DNA of 64,000 nt. Source: Mangrovimicrobium sp033283385. GTDB lineage: Bacteria; Pseudomonadota; Gammaproteobacteria; Pseudomonadales; Halieaceae. The notes under the pieces were generated by a model. That model did no database searches. It was not told the DNA's origin and worked only from the letters and a program-made list of their open reading frames with translations. Where the stretch lies: assembly GCA_033283385.1 (NCBI GenBank), contig JAWMQQ010000004.1, forward strand, positions 186,001 to 250,000. Reading direction: 5' to 3'. Shown here one piece after another: positions 51,767 to 60,503 of the stretch. Position numbers and translations under genes: made by a program. Positions within the stretch are counted from its first letter, which is position 1, and every line of letters starts with the position of its first letter.

Positions 51767-52123
51767 ATGAATCGCTCCGCCACTGCGATTGCAATGATTG
51801 TCTTGCTCAGCATCGCCGTTGGATGCCTTGAGTTTTACCTGAACAGTATTGGCAGGTTTGAAACCAAACAAACTCAATTGGTTTGGGGCTTTGTTTTTGT
51901 AGTGCTGACTATCGTCTGGACGCTCGATGATGTGAAGAAGCGTAAGTTCGAGAAGCCTTTTGATTTCGGGTTTCTTATGTACGTTTTCTGGCCTATCGCA
52001 TTTCCGTACTATCTGGTATCAACGCGAGGTATCGAGGGGCTGGTGCACATCGCCGGGTTCCTCGCTCTTTGGCTAGGTCCATGGATGGCTGGGTTAGTGG
52101 CGTATGTGTATGTCTATGAATAG
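51767..52123 (+). CDS. Small integral membrane protein
   Basis: A 118-residue protein with about four membrane segments (6-26, 38-55, 68-84, 90-112). ATG 51767 is 8 bp after the decayed attC, so this is probably the last cassette gene. RGIEGLVHIAGFLALWLGPW is typical of short membrane proteins of unknown role. Confidence 0.7.
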   Translation: MNRSATAIAMIVLLSIAVGCLEFYLNSIGRFETKQTQLVWGFVFVVLTIVWTLDDVKKRKFEKPFDFGFLMYVFWPIAFPYYLVSTRGIEGLVHIAGFLALWLGPWMAGLVAYVYVYE

Positions 52124-52128
52124 CCGGC

Positions 52129-52178
52129 CAGTTAACAATGCCAGGCACCGCCGGAACTCACGGCGAGTGGCAAGTTTC
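52129..52178 (+). other. Remnant attC site at the right end
   Basis: CAGTTAACAATGCCAGGCACC pairs with GAGTGGCA around CCGCCGGAACTCACGGCG. The left core is recognisable but no GCGTTA end follows, so the array probably ends here. Confidence 0.5.
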
Positions 52179-52264
52179 ACGAAGTACTACCTTTGCGAGG
52201 CTCCGATTCGCGATCACGCGGCACAGGGCTCAATGGCCACTGATATGCGGCCATTCTGCCTTTA

Positions 52265-52564
52265 ATGTCGCGAGCAGTTCGCTTCGATCACAATGGTACT
52301 ATTCCGGATAGTAGCGAGTCTCTGTCGGCGGCAAATGGATCAGGATCAAATCAATCAACAGGAATGGAACAATCCGGGCAATTGGTCTGCCCCAGGTGGA
52401 TGAGCTTCTATTTCAGTAAACGAGACTCGCGGGTATGGGTCCCCAAGCAAGTTCCGTACCTTGGCTGGACCATCAATATTGGACACATTAGCGGTGCACT
52501 GTGGCTGGCGGCTTTCCTTGTCGGCCTCCCGCTGCTCGTACTGCTGCTTTGCGTTTTCCCGTAG
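52265..52564 (+). CDS. DUF5808-like small membrane protein
   Basis: Up to 99 residues; the start is uncertain (ATG 52265, 52364 or 52400, none with a good ribosome site). RDSRVWVPKQVPYLGWTINI resembles the DUF5808 motif as I know it. A C-terminal hydrophobic segment (ALWLAAFLVGLPLLVLLLC) anchors it in the membrane. The first 45 residues are low-complexity and may not be translated. Role unknown. Confidence 0.55.
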   Translation: MSRAVRFDHNGTIPDSSESLSAANGSGSNQSTGMEQSGQLVCPRWMSFYFSKRDSRVWVPKQVPYLGWTINIGHISGALWLAAFLVGLPLLVLLLCVFP

Positions 52565-52634
52565 TCGCTAACCCGGCGCTTGCGACCCTCGATGAAGACC
52601 GGGCGCGCGCTTTTCTGCTCACAAGGAGGTGTAT

Positions 52635-53042
52635 ATGAAGTATTTGTTCGCTTTTTTAATCATCGTATTGGCAACGAATTCATACGCAGGCACGGATGCT
52701 GAAAAGCTTGCTGCTGCCGAACGTTACATGGCAACAGCGCCCCTGTCGGACATGATCAACGACATGACTGCCAAGGTGGCGGTTCAAATTCCGGAAAACA
52801 GGCGGGCCAATTTCATCAGGGTGATGACTGAAGAAATCGACATGGATCGACTCGAGTCTGCGGTACTGGATGCAATGGTTAAAACCTTTACGCTCGAGGA
52901 GTTAAATGCGCTGGCTGATTTCTATGGGTCCGAAGTCGGCAAGTCGGCCATGGCGAAGTTTGGCACTTACATGGCTCTTGTAATGCCAACCATCCAGAAG
53001 GAGATAATCAGGGCGGTGAAGAAGGTTGAATCTGGCCAGTGA
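52635..53042 (+). CDS. Secreted DUF2059-like protein
   Basis: A 135-residue protein from ATG 52635 with an AAGGAGG ribosome site. Signal peptide MKYLFAFLIIVLATNSYA. The helical mature part has LEELNALADFYGSEVGKS, the FxxxxE...FY.S..G pattern of DUF2059 proteins, which are periplasmic and of unknown function. Confidence 0.78.
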   Translation: MKYLFAFLIIVLATNSYAGTDAEKLAAAERYMATAPLSDMINDMTAKVAVQIPENRRANFIRVMTEEIDMDRLESAVLDAMVKTFTLEELNALADFYGSEVGKSAMAKFGTYMALVMPTIQKEIIRAVKKVESGQ

Positions 53043-53257
53043 CGGGGAAAGAGAGGCCATTTCACATGGCATTCGCGGTGGCGACCGCGCCAGAAGACTC
53101 GACAGCCACTGGCCGTTGTCTTCCCAGCCAACCCTTGTTAAATTCGTGCGGAGTCCCTTTCGACTATACGAAGAAAGCCCGAGGTTGGTTGAGCGCTCTG
53201 CTCGCAATAACTGACTCGATACCCCACGTGACTGCTTGCCACCATATCCCCTGAGCC
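53043..53257. other. Intergenic gap, nothing recognised
   Basis: 215 bp between the DUF2059-like and coiled-coil genes. Short frames here have no family or ribosome support. No repeat or operator was recognised. Confidence 0.5.
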
Positions 53258-54103
53258 ATGTCGGAAAAAGATACAAAAACCGGACTGCTGCACGAACTTC
53301 GCTCCAACATGGAGCGGAAGCTTGAAGAAGAGCGGCGCAGGGCCGATGAGCAGCGGGCGCAGGAGGAGTATTACGAGCACCATCTTCGCCCCGCGATGGT
53401 CAGGGCCCAATCCTTTTTCTCCGAGCTGGCCGGATACCTCAAGGTCGTCGCGCCGGAAGTGACCGTACGCTACCCGCTGGACCCCACCTCAAGTCAGGGG
53501 GTGGCGCTGTCCCAGGGAGATTACTGGTACAAGTTCGACAATCGGGAGAATCCCCGGGAGATCATCCTGAGCGCCCGCTGCGAACTCGCGCGCCCCGTCG
53601 AGTTCTACGTGCCGACCAGGGATGCAGCTACCGATCACGCGGACCTGCTGAACCGCATGGATTTCTTCCATCACTGCAAATACAAGCGGGACGCGTGGCA
53701 CGAAATCTGCGGAGGAAAGTTTATACTCGAAGGGCCGATGATCGTTCATGTCAGGTTTTTTGCCGACGCCCAGAAACGGCGCATCGGTATTGCACTTCGC
53801 AACCTGGAAGGCCTCCCGCACAAGGTGTACCGGTTTGAACCGGAGGCGGTGGACGAGCAACTGCTGGAACGGGTTGCCAGGCTGCTTCTGCGCCAGGAGG
53901 ATCATCTGGTCAAGGTCGACCTGCAGGAAGGCATGCGCGAGCAGCTGCGCCAGCAGGTTGCCAGGGAAAAGCGCCTGAAAGAGCTGGAGCTTTCCCTCGC
54001 ACTGGACGAGATGGAGCGCAGGAAGCAGCAGGAGGCGAAGGAAGCCCAGTTCATCAACCGCGCGAAGAAGGCCATCGCCAGCCTCGTAAACAGCATCAGC
54101 TGA
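53258..54103 (+). CDS. Hypothetical cytoplasmic protein with C-terminal coiled coil
   Basis: A 281-residue charged protein without signal peptide or membrane segment. Residues 10-50 and 215-265 are strongly helical and Glu/Arg-rich (EEERRRADEQRAQEEYYEHH; LDEMERRKQQEAKEAQ), flanking a globular middle (RCELARPVEFYVPTRDAATD). No family recognised. Confidence 0.72.
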   Translation: MSEKDTKTGLLHELRSNMERKLEEERRRADEQRAQEEYYEHHLRPAMVRAQSFFSELAGYLKVVAPEVTVRYPLDPTSSQGVALSQGDYWYKFDNRENPREIILSARCELARPVEFYVPTRDAATDHADLLNRMDFFHHCKYKRDAWHEICGGKFILEGPMIVHVRFFADAQKRRIGIALRNLEGLPHKVYRFEPEAVDEQLLERVARLLLRQEDHLVKVDLQEGMREQLRQQVAREKRLKELELSLALDEMERRKQQEAKEAQFINRAKKAIASLVNSIS

Positions 54104-54182
54104 CTTATCCTCCTGTCACGCGCGCGCCTCGCCAGAGGAAACACCAGGCCCGGAACCTGGCGGATAGAAAGCAGGAAAGCCG

Positions 54183-54623
54183 ATGAATGATAAAAATATA
54201 AAGCGGTTCATGGCGTTCAATGTCTGGTTGCTGAAGATCAGCAAGGGCAGGCTGGGGAGCAAACTCGGCAGGCAACGCATTCTCCTGCTTGAAACCAGCG
54301 GAAGAAAGACGGGCAAGCCCCGCACCATTCCCATCGCGTATTTCGAGCAGGCTGGTGAATACATCATCGTCGCCTCGAACTGGAGCAGGGACCAGCAGGC
54401 CAACTGGTACCTCAACCTCAAGCATGACCCGCACGCCAAGCTGGGTATCCGGGGCAGGACATTCAGTGTGCTCGCTCGCGAGGCCCGGGGCGAGGAATAT
54501 GAGTCGCTGTGGGAGTTCGTTTGCGAGCGGCATCCGCCCTATGAGACTTACCAGGGCAAGACATCACGCAGGATCCCGATCATGGTGTTTACGCCTGACC
54601 CGGAGGCGGCACCCAGCAGGTAA
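54183..54623 (+). CDS. Deazaflavin-dependent nitroreductase-like (DUF385) protein
   Basis: A 146-residue protein of the split-barrel F420H2-dependent family: LLETSGRKTGKPRTIPIAYF, then IVASNWSRDQQANWYLNLK. Members are best known from actinobacteria, which make F420; gammaproteobacteria usually do not, so this one may use another flavin or heme. It is 25 bp ahead of the cupin gene. Confidence 0.8.
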   Translation: MNDKNIKRFMAFNVWLLKISKGRLGSKLGRQRILLLETSGRKTGKPRTIPIAYFEQAGEYIIVASNWSRDQQANWYLNLKHDPHAKLGIRGRTFSVLAREARGEEYESLWEFVCERHPPYETYQGKTSRRIPIMVFTPDPEAAPSR

Positions 54624-54647
54624 CAACCAACATATGAGGGCACGCCC

Positions 54648-55148
54648 ATGCCGAACCCGACCAAGCCAATCCTTAATATCGCGGATTTGCAGATGGAACC
54701 CTTCAGCCACGGCGAGCATTACGAGTCGCTGGACGGTACCATCGGCAGGCCGCTCGGGCTCACCCAGCTCGGTGCCGGTTACTGCATCGTCCCTCCGGGA
54801 AAGTCCGGTTGCCCCTTCCACGTTCACCACATCGAGGACGAGCTGTTCTTTATTCTCGAAGGCAGTGGCGTCTACCGCTTTGGCGACCAGAGCTACCCGG
54901 TGTCCGCTGGCGACGTCCTCGGCGCGCCACGCGGCGGCCCGGACTACGCGCACAAGCTGACCAACACCGGCAGCGTCCCCCTCAAATACCTGGCGATCTC
55001 ATCCCGCTCGGAATTCGAGGTGTGCGAATACCCCGATTCCGGCAAATTCCAGGTGATATCGCCGCGCCCGGGCGAGGAAAGGTTCCGACACATCGGCCGC
55101 CCCGCGGACGCTCTCGATTACTGGGACGGCGAAGACAGCGCGGACTAG
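54648..55148 (+). CDS. Cupin-domain protein
   Basis: A 166-residue single-domain cupin. Metal ligands are expected in CPFHVHHIEDELFFILEG (His, His, Glu) and the later YAHKLTNTG (His). The core is PVSAGDVLGAPRG. It may bind a sugar or aromatic acid, or act as a small dioxygenase or isomerase. Transcribed with the DUF385 gene. No substrate clue. Confidence 0.82.
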   Translation: MPNPTKPILNIADLQMEPFSHGEHYESLDGTIGRPLGLTQLGAGYCIVPPGKSGCPFHVHHIEDELFFILEGSGVYRFGDQSYPVSAGDVLGAPRGGPDYAHKLTNTGSVPLKYLAISSRSEFEVCEYPDSGKFQVISPRPGEERFRHIGRPADALDYWDGEDSAD

Positions 55149-55249
55149 CGCTGCGCTTGCCGCAGTGCCGGCGTGGAACGCGCCCACCGGCCCGCGGCCG
55201 GGTGGTAGGATGTAGGACAAAATAATGAGCGAACCGCGGGGAGAACCCA

Positions 55250-55765
55250 ATGGGCAGGACCACTCAGGATTTACTGGCAGAGTCCGCGATCAGGGCTGTG
55301 CAGATGCGCTACTGCCGCGCGGCGGACCGGGTGGATTTCGAGCTGTTCCGCAGTTGTTTCCACCACGACGCCGTGCTGCAGTTCAGCTTTTTTACCGGCG
55401 GGGTGGAGGAGTTCATCGGCATGGCGGAGCAGATGCTGCAGGGCTTTGTCATCACCACGCACTTCACCGGCAACGCCCTGGTAGAAGTTGAAGGCGACGC
55501 GGCGTGGTGCGAGTTCTACACCCTGGCCACGCACCGTATTGCCGCCGACGACAAGGGGCCGGAGCGCGATTACGTCACCGCGGTCCGCTATATCGACCAC
55601 ATGGAGTGCCGCGACGGCGACTGGCGCATCCGGCACCGCCACTGTGTGCTCGACTGGGGGCGCACGGACCCGGTGCCGGAGTATTGCGAGGGCGACAAGA
55701 TCGGCGCCGCGACCCGCGATCGCGGCGACCCGTCCTACCTGATGGCTGCCAATGTGTTTTCTTGA
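55250..55765 (+). CDS. SnoaL-like / NTF2-fold protein
   Basis: A 171-residue protein with ESAIRAVQMRYCRAADRVDF at the start and DWRIRHRHCVLDWGRT near the end, typical of the SnoaL_4 group. It resembles the protein at 16116 only in fold. ATG 55250 has GGGGAG upstream. Function not assigned; a dehydratase or isomerase is possible. Confidence 0.78.
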   Translation: MGRTTQDLLAESAIRAVQMRYCRAADRVDFELFRSCFHHDAVLQFSFFTGGVEEFIGMAEQMLQGFVITTHFTGNALVEVEGDAAWCEFYTLATHRIAADDKGPERDYVTAVRYIDHMECRDGDWRIRHRHCVLDWGRTDPVPEYCEGDKIGAATRDRGDPSYLMAANVFS

Positions 55766-55779
55766 GGGCCACCTGAAAC

Positions 55780-55844
55780 GGGGACGGAGGAGCTATTTTT
55801 TGACCAACGCGCCGCGCTGGTCAAAAAATAGCTCCTCCGTCCCC
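55780..55844. repeat. Long perfect inverted repeat (27-bp arms)
   Basis: Two perfect 27-bp arms, GGGGACGGAGGAGCTATTTT and onward to TGACCA, around an 11-base GC loop. Flanking CTGAAA and TTTCAG extend it with one mismatch. It lies between two convergent genes and could work as a bidirectional terminator. The sharp arms also suggest a small mobile palindrome; a similar GGGGAC/GTCCCC family occurs in other gammaproteobacteria, as I recall. Confidence 0.85.
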
Positions 55845-55846
55845 TT

Positions 55847-56695
55847 TCAGGGTTCTGGGTGTGGCGGTGAAAGTGCTGCGCCGACGCCGTCGAGCTGGAG
55901 TGTGGCGGGCACACTGGCGGGGAGTTCGGCCAGCAGTTCCAGGGCCAACTCGAGACTGGTGGCGGGGATCAGGGGTGTATGTGCACCCGCGATAGCCTGC
56001 AGGTCCAGCGCAGCCAGCCGCCCCACCTCGGCGCGAAACTTCTGCCGGTCCACCAGCGAAATCCAGGGGCAAAGCGAGTTCTGGTGGTACTTCGCCATGC
56101 CTTCGGCCCACATCGCCTCCGGCATCTCGTTCACCGCATCCACCGGGTCCACCGGCATCGGCGTGCAGAAGGCGTCCGAGGCGTAGTAGACGCCGCTGGC
56201 CGCGTCGAACAGCCCGAGGGTGTAGGGGCTGTCGAAGACCGGCGGGCGCTGGGCGCGAAACTCGCGGCGGCCCAGGCTGAAGGTTTCGCCCTCACCGACG
56301 GTGCGGATGCGCTCCGGCGCGATGCCGAAGGACGCGGAGGTTCGCCAGGACGAGGCGCGGTTGCACACCAGGCTGGCATTGGGGCAGCGCGCCAGCGCCT
56401 CCAGCAGGTTGCCGGTGTGGTCGCAATCGTCGTGGGTGACGAAGATCCAGCGCACCGCCTGCAGGTCTACCAGCGAGCCGACATCCTCGAACCAGTTCTC
56501 CCGGTGGATGACCATGCCGGTGTCCACCAGGACCGGCTCGTCGCCGCGGATCAGCATGGAGTTCAGGTTGGTGGACATGCTGCTGGTGCGGTAGACGCCG
56601 CGCAGCACAAAGACGTCGTCGGCGATTTCCTGCGGCGCCTGGCGCACGGGGGGCAGCTCGATACCGCCTGGTTCGGTGTGGAAATTGCTGGGCAT
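55847..56695 (-). CDS. MBL-fold metallo-hydrolase
   Basis: A 282-residue metallo-beta-lactamase-fold protein. The metal motif is THDDCDH at 87-93; the second His of the usual HxHxDH is Asp90, as in some diiron relatives. Later ligands are expected in YASDAF and GAHTPL. ATG 56695 is chosen over an upstream in-frame ATG at 56716. Its last codons lie at the edge of the long inverted repeat. It may be a hydrolase or O2/NO-reactive enzyme; substrate unknown. Confidence 0.8.
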   Translation of the reverse strand: MPSNFHTEPGGIELPPVRQAPQEIADDVFVLRGVYRTSSMSTNLNSMLIRGDEPVLVDTGMVIHRENWFEDVGSLVDLQAVRWIFVTHDDCDHTGNLLEALARCPNASLVCNRASSWRTSASFGIAPERIRTVGEGETFSLGRREFRAQRPPVFDSPYTLGLFDAASGVYYASDAFCTPMPVDPVDAVNEMPEAMWAEGMAKYHQNSLCPWISLVDRQKFRAEVGRLAALDLQAIAGAHTPLIPATSLELALELLAELPASVPATLQLDGVGAALSPPHPEP

Positions 56696-56907
56696 GCGGG
56701 CTCCCGGTAAAGGCACAGTGCGCCATCCGCAAGCCTAGCAGCGGGACGGCGGCCCCGCTCGACATCCCGCGCCGCTCTATGGACACCGCCGACGCCCGCT
56801 TTTCGATGTTGGCGGGTGTCGGTTTTCCGGGCGGGCTGGCGCTATAGGGTGGAGGGACCCTCCTGCGTGGGTCCGACATTCTGTAATCCGGAGCAGGGGC
56901 TATCTCA

Positions 56908-58161
56908 ATGAGCAAGAAATTCACTCCAATCGTAATGCTGGCGGGCCTGGTGCTGGCCGGCTGCAAGGTTCCAATCAACGTGCCGCCCGAGGGGCGGGTG
57001 GTGACTGATTCAGGTACGTTCAGCTGCGAGGCCGGCCAGACCTGCGTGGTGGAATTCACTGACATGTCCTACGACGAAACCTTCCGCGCCGAGCCCAAGC
57101 CGAATTACGTGTTCTCCCACTGGGCGTACCAGGACGAGGGCGGGGTACTGTGCGCGGGTAATTCCAAGCCCTGTCGGCTGGTGCCGGGGATGCTCGCCGA
57201 CGACCCGGCAATCCAGGAGCTGGTCGAGGGCGACAATTCCTACCCGATGAACCCGGTATTCATCCCCGCGCCCTGCGACCTCGCGGGCGTCAACACCAGT
57301 TCCACCACGGACTTCATGCTCAACAACGGCAAGACCGCGGCCAGCAGCTCCAACCAGTTCCACAACCCGGCCGTGCCGCTGGATGTGCTGGCGGTGCGCA
57401 ACAGCGGCTGCGGCCAGGGCGGCGACCCGTTCTCCAGTTGCGGCAGCCCCGGCAACGCCACCGGCGCGTTGCTGTCCGCCTGCCAGGTCATGCACAGGCT
57501 GGTCGTCTCAGAGAATTCCCGGGCAGAGCTGGACCGCGCCGTGGTCCTGGAGATGCTGTATATCCTCGGGCGCGGCGAGGTGACCATCGCCTCCGCCGAC
57601 GTGGCGCATGTGGAACTCCACGACAGCGCCAAGCTCACCGTGCAGCAGGGCTGGCTGGACGGCATCCACCCGCTCGGCAACAGCCTGGCGCTGGTGACCG
57701 GCGGCGAGGTGCGGCAGCTGGACGCGATTGACAACGCGGTCGCCCGCGTTCAGGGTGGACGGGTGAACCAGCTCACCGCCTTCGATACCGGGACCATCTA
57801 CGTGGAAGATGGCGACCTGCGCATTCTCGACAGCAACAAGAACAATCCCTATGCCGGCTATATTTCGGCGCAGGGCATGGGCAGGCTGGTCTGGACCGGC
57901 GGCAGGACGACCAAGGGCGAGATCGGCAACAAGACCGACGGCAACCTGGTCCTGAGCTTCGACTCTGCGAAGATCACCATCGTCGGCACCGAGTTCAAGT
58001 GGTCCAACGCCGCCGGCACCATCGTCGACCAGCCGCTGCCCTACGGCAAGCTGCCCGCGGTGCTCGGCTGGCTGAGCGGCAAGCTGGAAAACGGCGACAA
58101 GTTCAAGCAGCTGTTCTTCGAGCAGCGTACCGGCAGCCAGATAGTACTCGAGGCTCCCTGA
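56908..58161 (+). CDS. Putative surface lipoprotein with repetitive beta structure
   Basis: A 417-residue lipoprotein: signal MSKKFTPIVMLAGLVLAGC with Cys19. The N-terminal part has GTFSCEAGQTCVVEF and repeated Cys pairs (CAGNSKPC, CGQGGDPFSSC). The C-terminal half is a run of short strands (LALVTGGEVRQLDAI, ARVQGGRVNQLTAF) that suggests a beta-helix. Probably exposed at the cell surface. Function unknown. Confidence 0.78.
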   Translation: MSKKFTPIVMLAGLVLAGCKVPINVPPEGRVVTDSGTFSCEAGQTCVVEFTDMSYDETFRAEPKPNYVFSHWAYQDEGGVLCAGNSKPCRLVPGMLADDPAIQELVEGDNSYPMNPVFIPAPCDLAGVNTSSTTDFMLNNGKTAASSSNQFHNPAVPLDVLAVRNSGCGQGGDPFSSCGSPGNATGALLSACQVMHRLVVSENSRAELDRAVVLEMLYILGRGEVTIASADVAHVELHDSAKLTVQQGWLDGIHPLGNSLALVTGGEVRQLDAIDNAVARVQGGRVNQLTAFDTGTIYVEDGDLRILDSNKNNPYAGYISAQGMGRLVWTGGRTTKGEIGNKTDGNLVLSFDSAKITIVGTEFKWSNAAGTIVDQPLPYGKLPAVLGWLSGKLENGDKFKQLFFEQRTGSQIVLEAP

Positions 58162-58183
58162 TGATCCGCCGGCCCGAGCGTTG

Positions 58184-58387
58184 ATGGATACCGCCAACCT
58201 CGTCCTGGGACTGGTATTCAGCTCGATCGGGCTGGGCTACTTCCTCTACGGGCGGCGCCAGGCGTCGCTCGCATTTCGCTACTGCGGGATCGCGCTGATG
58301 GTGTATCCGTACTTTGTCGGGGATACGCGGCTGGTGGTGGTGATCGGGGCGGGCTTGTTGTTGCTGCCCCGGTTCGTGGATATCTGA
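58184..58387 (+). CDS. Small conserved inner-membrane protein
   Basis: A 67-residue protein with two membrane segments (about 5-22 and 30-60) linked by YGRRQASLAFRYC. It starts at ATG 58184, 22 bp after the lipoprotein stop. Proteins of this size and pattern are common in gammaproteobacteria but have no known role. Confidence 0.68.
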   Translation: MDTANLVLGLVFSSIGLGYFLYGRRQASLAFRYCGIALMVYPYFVGDTRLVVVIGAGLLLLPRFVDI

Positions 58388-58432
58388 GAGCCGCGCCGCC
58401 AGTGCGGCGCGCGGCCCCCGGATGCTGCAGGC

Positions 58433-60439
58433 TTAGCCGGCGTTGAAGCTCAGCAGTTCCGCACCGCCCTCGACCAGGTCGCCCGGCGCGTAGAAGAACT
58501 CCTCCACGCTGCCGTCCGCCGGCGCGCGGATGCTGTGCTCCATCTTCATCGCCTCCATCACCAGCAGGGTGTCGCCCTTGCTGACGCTGGCGCCGATCTC
58601 CACCAGTAACTCGACGATGGTGCCATTCATCGGCGCGGCCAGCGCGCCCTCGGTGCCGCCGGCGTCGAGGTCGCCGAGGTCCACCGCGGTCTCGGTGAAC
58701 TGCAGCGCGCTGTCGGCGGTGTACAGGCTGTACACGCCGTCGTGCTCGGCGACGGGGACGCGGATGCGGTGGCCGTCGACATCCGCCCACAGTTCGCTGC
58801 CGGCCAATTCGCCGCGGGCGGTAATGCATTCGCTGCCGATGTGGATACGGTAGCGCGCACTGTCGCCGCGCCCGGTCTGCTCGACAGCCACGTCGAACTC
58901 GTTCCCCTGCAATTGCAGGCTGAACGTGTGCATGTGGGCCTCGTTGAGGCGCCAGGCATTGCTGAAGTTCCACGGCGAGTGGGGGTCGACGCTCGCCGCC
59001 CGCGAGGCGAGCGCATCCTGCTGGCGCTGCAGCACCAGGTACAGCGCGCCCAGCGCGGCGCCGCGCTGCAGGTCCTGCTCGCCGTCGTGGAAGATTTCCG
59101 CGCGGTGTTTCTCGATAAACCCGGTGTCCAGCTCCGCCTTGCGGAAGGCGCTGGCAGTGGCGAGGTTGTAGAGGAAGTCCACGTTGGTGGTGACGCCGCG
59201 GATGCGGTAGTTGCGCAGGGCCAGCGCGAGCCGGCGCAGGGCGCGGTCGCGGTTTTCGTCCCAGACGATGAGCTTGGCGATCATCGGGTCGTAGAACACG
59301 CTGACCTCGTCGCCCTGCAGCACGCCGGTGTCGACACGCACGTGCTCGCTTTCCTCCGGCGGCTGCAGGAAGCTCAGGGTGCCGGTGGCGGGCAGGAAGT
59401 CGTTGTCCGGGTCCTCGGCGTAGATGCGCGCCTCGAAGGCGTGGCCGTTGATGGCGACCTCGTCCTGCGCCAGCGGCAGTTTGCCGCCGGCGGCGACCTG
59501 CAGCTGCCACTCGACCAGGTCCTGGCCGGTGATCATCTCGGTCACCGGGTGCTCCACCTGCAGGCGGGTGTTCATCTCCATGAAGTAGAACGAGCCGTCC
59601 TCGTCCAGCAGGAATTCCACGGTGCCCGCGCCTTCGTAGTCGATGGCCTGGGCGGCCTGTACCGCGGCCTCGCCCATGCGCTGGCGCAGGGTTTCGTCCA
59701 CGCCGGGGGCGGGGGCTTCCTCGATCACCTTCTGGTGGCGGCGCTGCACCGAGCAGTCGCGCTCGGCCAGGTACACGGCATTGCCGTGGCCGTCGCAGAA
59801 CACCTGGATTTCCACGTGGCGCGGCTTGGTGAGGTATTTCTCCACCAGCATGCGGTCGTCACCGAAGCTGCTGGAGGCTTCGCGTTTGGCCGCGGCCAGC
59901 GCCTCGTCGAACTCGGCGGCGGACCACACCTGGCGCATGCCCTTGCCGCCGCCGCCGGCGGTGGCCTTCAGCAGCACCGGGTAGCCCATGTCGTCGGCGG
60001 CCTTGCGCAGCAGCGCCGGGTCCTGGTCCTCGCCGTGGTAGCCGGGCACCAGCGGCACGCCGGCGTCTTCCATGATGCGCTTGGCGGCGGACTTGGAGCC
60101 CATCGCCTCGATGGCGCCCACCGGCGGGCCGATGAAGACGATGTCGTTGTCGGCGCAGGCCTTGCAGAAGGCGGAATTCTCGCTGAGGAAGCCGTAGCCC
60201 GGGTGGATGGCCTGGGCGCCGGTCTGTTTCGCCGCGGCGATCACTTTATCGATCTGCAAATAGGATTCGCGCGAAGGCGCGGGGCCGATGTGCACGGCCT
60301 CGTCGGCCATGGCCACGTGCAGGGCGTCGGCGTCCGCGTCGGAGTAGACGGCGACGGTGAGGATGCCCAGCTTGCGCGCGGTGCGAATCACCCGGCAGGC
60401 GATCTCGCCGCGGTTGGCGATCAGGATTTTTTCAAACAT
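58433..60439 (-). CDS. liuD: Acyl-CoA carboxylase biotin-carboxylase/BCCP subunit (methylcrotonyl-CoA carboxylase alpha-like)
   Basis: A 668-residue biotin-dependent subunit. The N-terminal biotin carboxylase starts MFEKILIANRGEIACRV and has the ATP loop LLKATAGGGGKGMRQVW and EMNTRLQVEHPVTE. The C-terminal biotinyl domain has EAMKMEH, with the biotin Lys. With the carboxyltransferase upstream it forms an alpha6-beta6-type enzyme of leucine breakdown, 3-methylcrotonyl-CoA carboxylase, or a geranyl-CoA relative. Context (LiuR, LiuB) favours LiuD. Confidence 0.87.
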   Translation of the reverse strand: MFEKILIANRGEIACRVIRTARKLGILTVAVYSDADADALHVAMADEAVHIGPAPSRESYLQIDKVIAAAKQTGAQAIHPGYGFLSENSAFCKACADNDIVFIGPPVGAIEAMGSKSAAKRIMEDAGVPLVPGYHGEDQDPALLRKAADDMGYPVLLKATAGGGGKGMRQVWSAAEFDEALAAAKREASSSFGDDRMLVEKYLTKPRHVEIQVFCDGHGNAVYLAERDCSVQRRHQKVIEEAPAPGVDETLRQRMGEAAVQAAQAIDYEGAGTVEFLLDEDGSFYFMEMNTRLQVEHPVTEMITGQDLVEWQLQVAAGGKLPLAQDEVAINGHAFEARIYAEDPDNDFLPATGTLSFLQPPEESEHVRVDTGVLQGDEVSVFYDPMIAKLIVWDENRDRALRRLALALRNYRIRGVTTNVDFLYNLATASAFRKAELDTGFIEKHRAEIFHDGEQDLQRGAALGALYLVLQRQQDALASRAASVDPHSPWNFSNAWRLNEAHMHTFSLQLQGNEFDVAVEQTGRGDSARYRIHIGSECITARGELAGSELWADVDGHRIRVPVAEHDGVYSLYTADSALQFTETAVDLGDLDAGGTEGALAAPMNGTIVELLVEIGASVSKGDTLLVMEAMKMEHSIRAPADGSVEEFFYAPGDLVEGGAELLSFNAG

Positions 60440-60503
60440 GTGCGGCGCTCCTCGCAGTCGGCGTCGGCTTGTCTTGTTGTGCGGTCATCTGGTTCTCCCC
60501 GGC

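Larger units (their letters stand above)
39640..52180 (+). mobile_element. Integron cassette array lacking an integrase (CALIN)
   Basis: About 12.5 kb of AT-richer DNA in which small + strand genes alternate with attC sites. Each site starts near TAACAA at a gene's stop codon, holds imperfect inverted repeats and ends GCGTTA. Eighteen clear and two decayed sites are listed separately. No intI gene or convincing attI was found on either side. A lone GTTAGTG at 39669-39675 could be an old core site at the left end. The orientation implies that any integrase would have been on the left. Confidence 0.92.
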
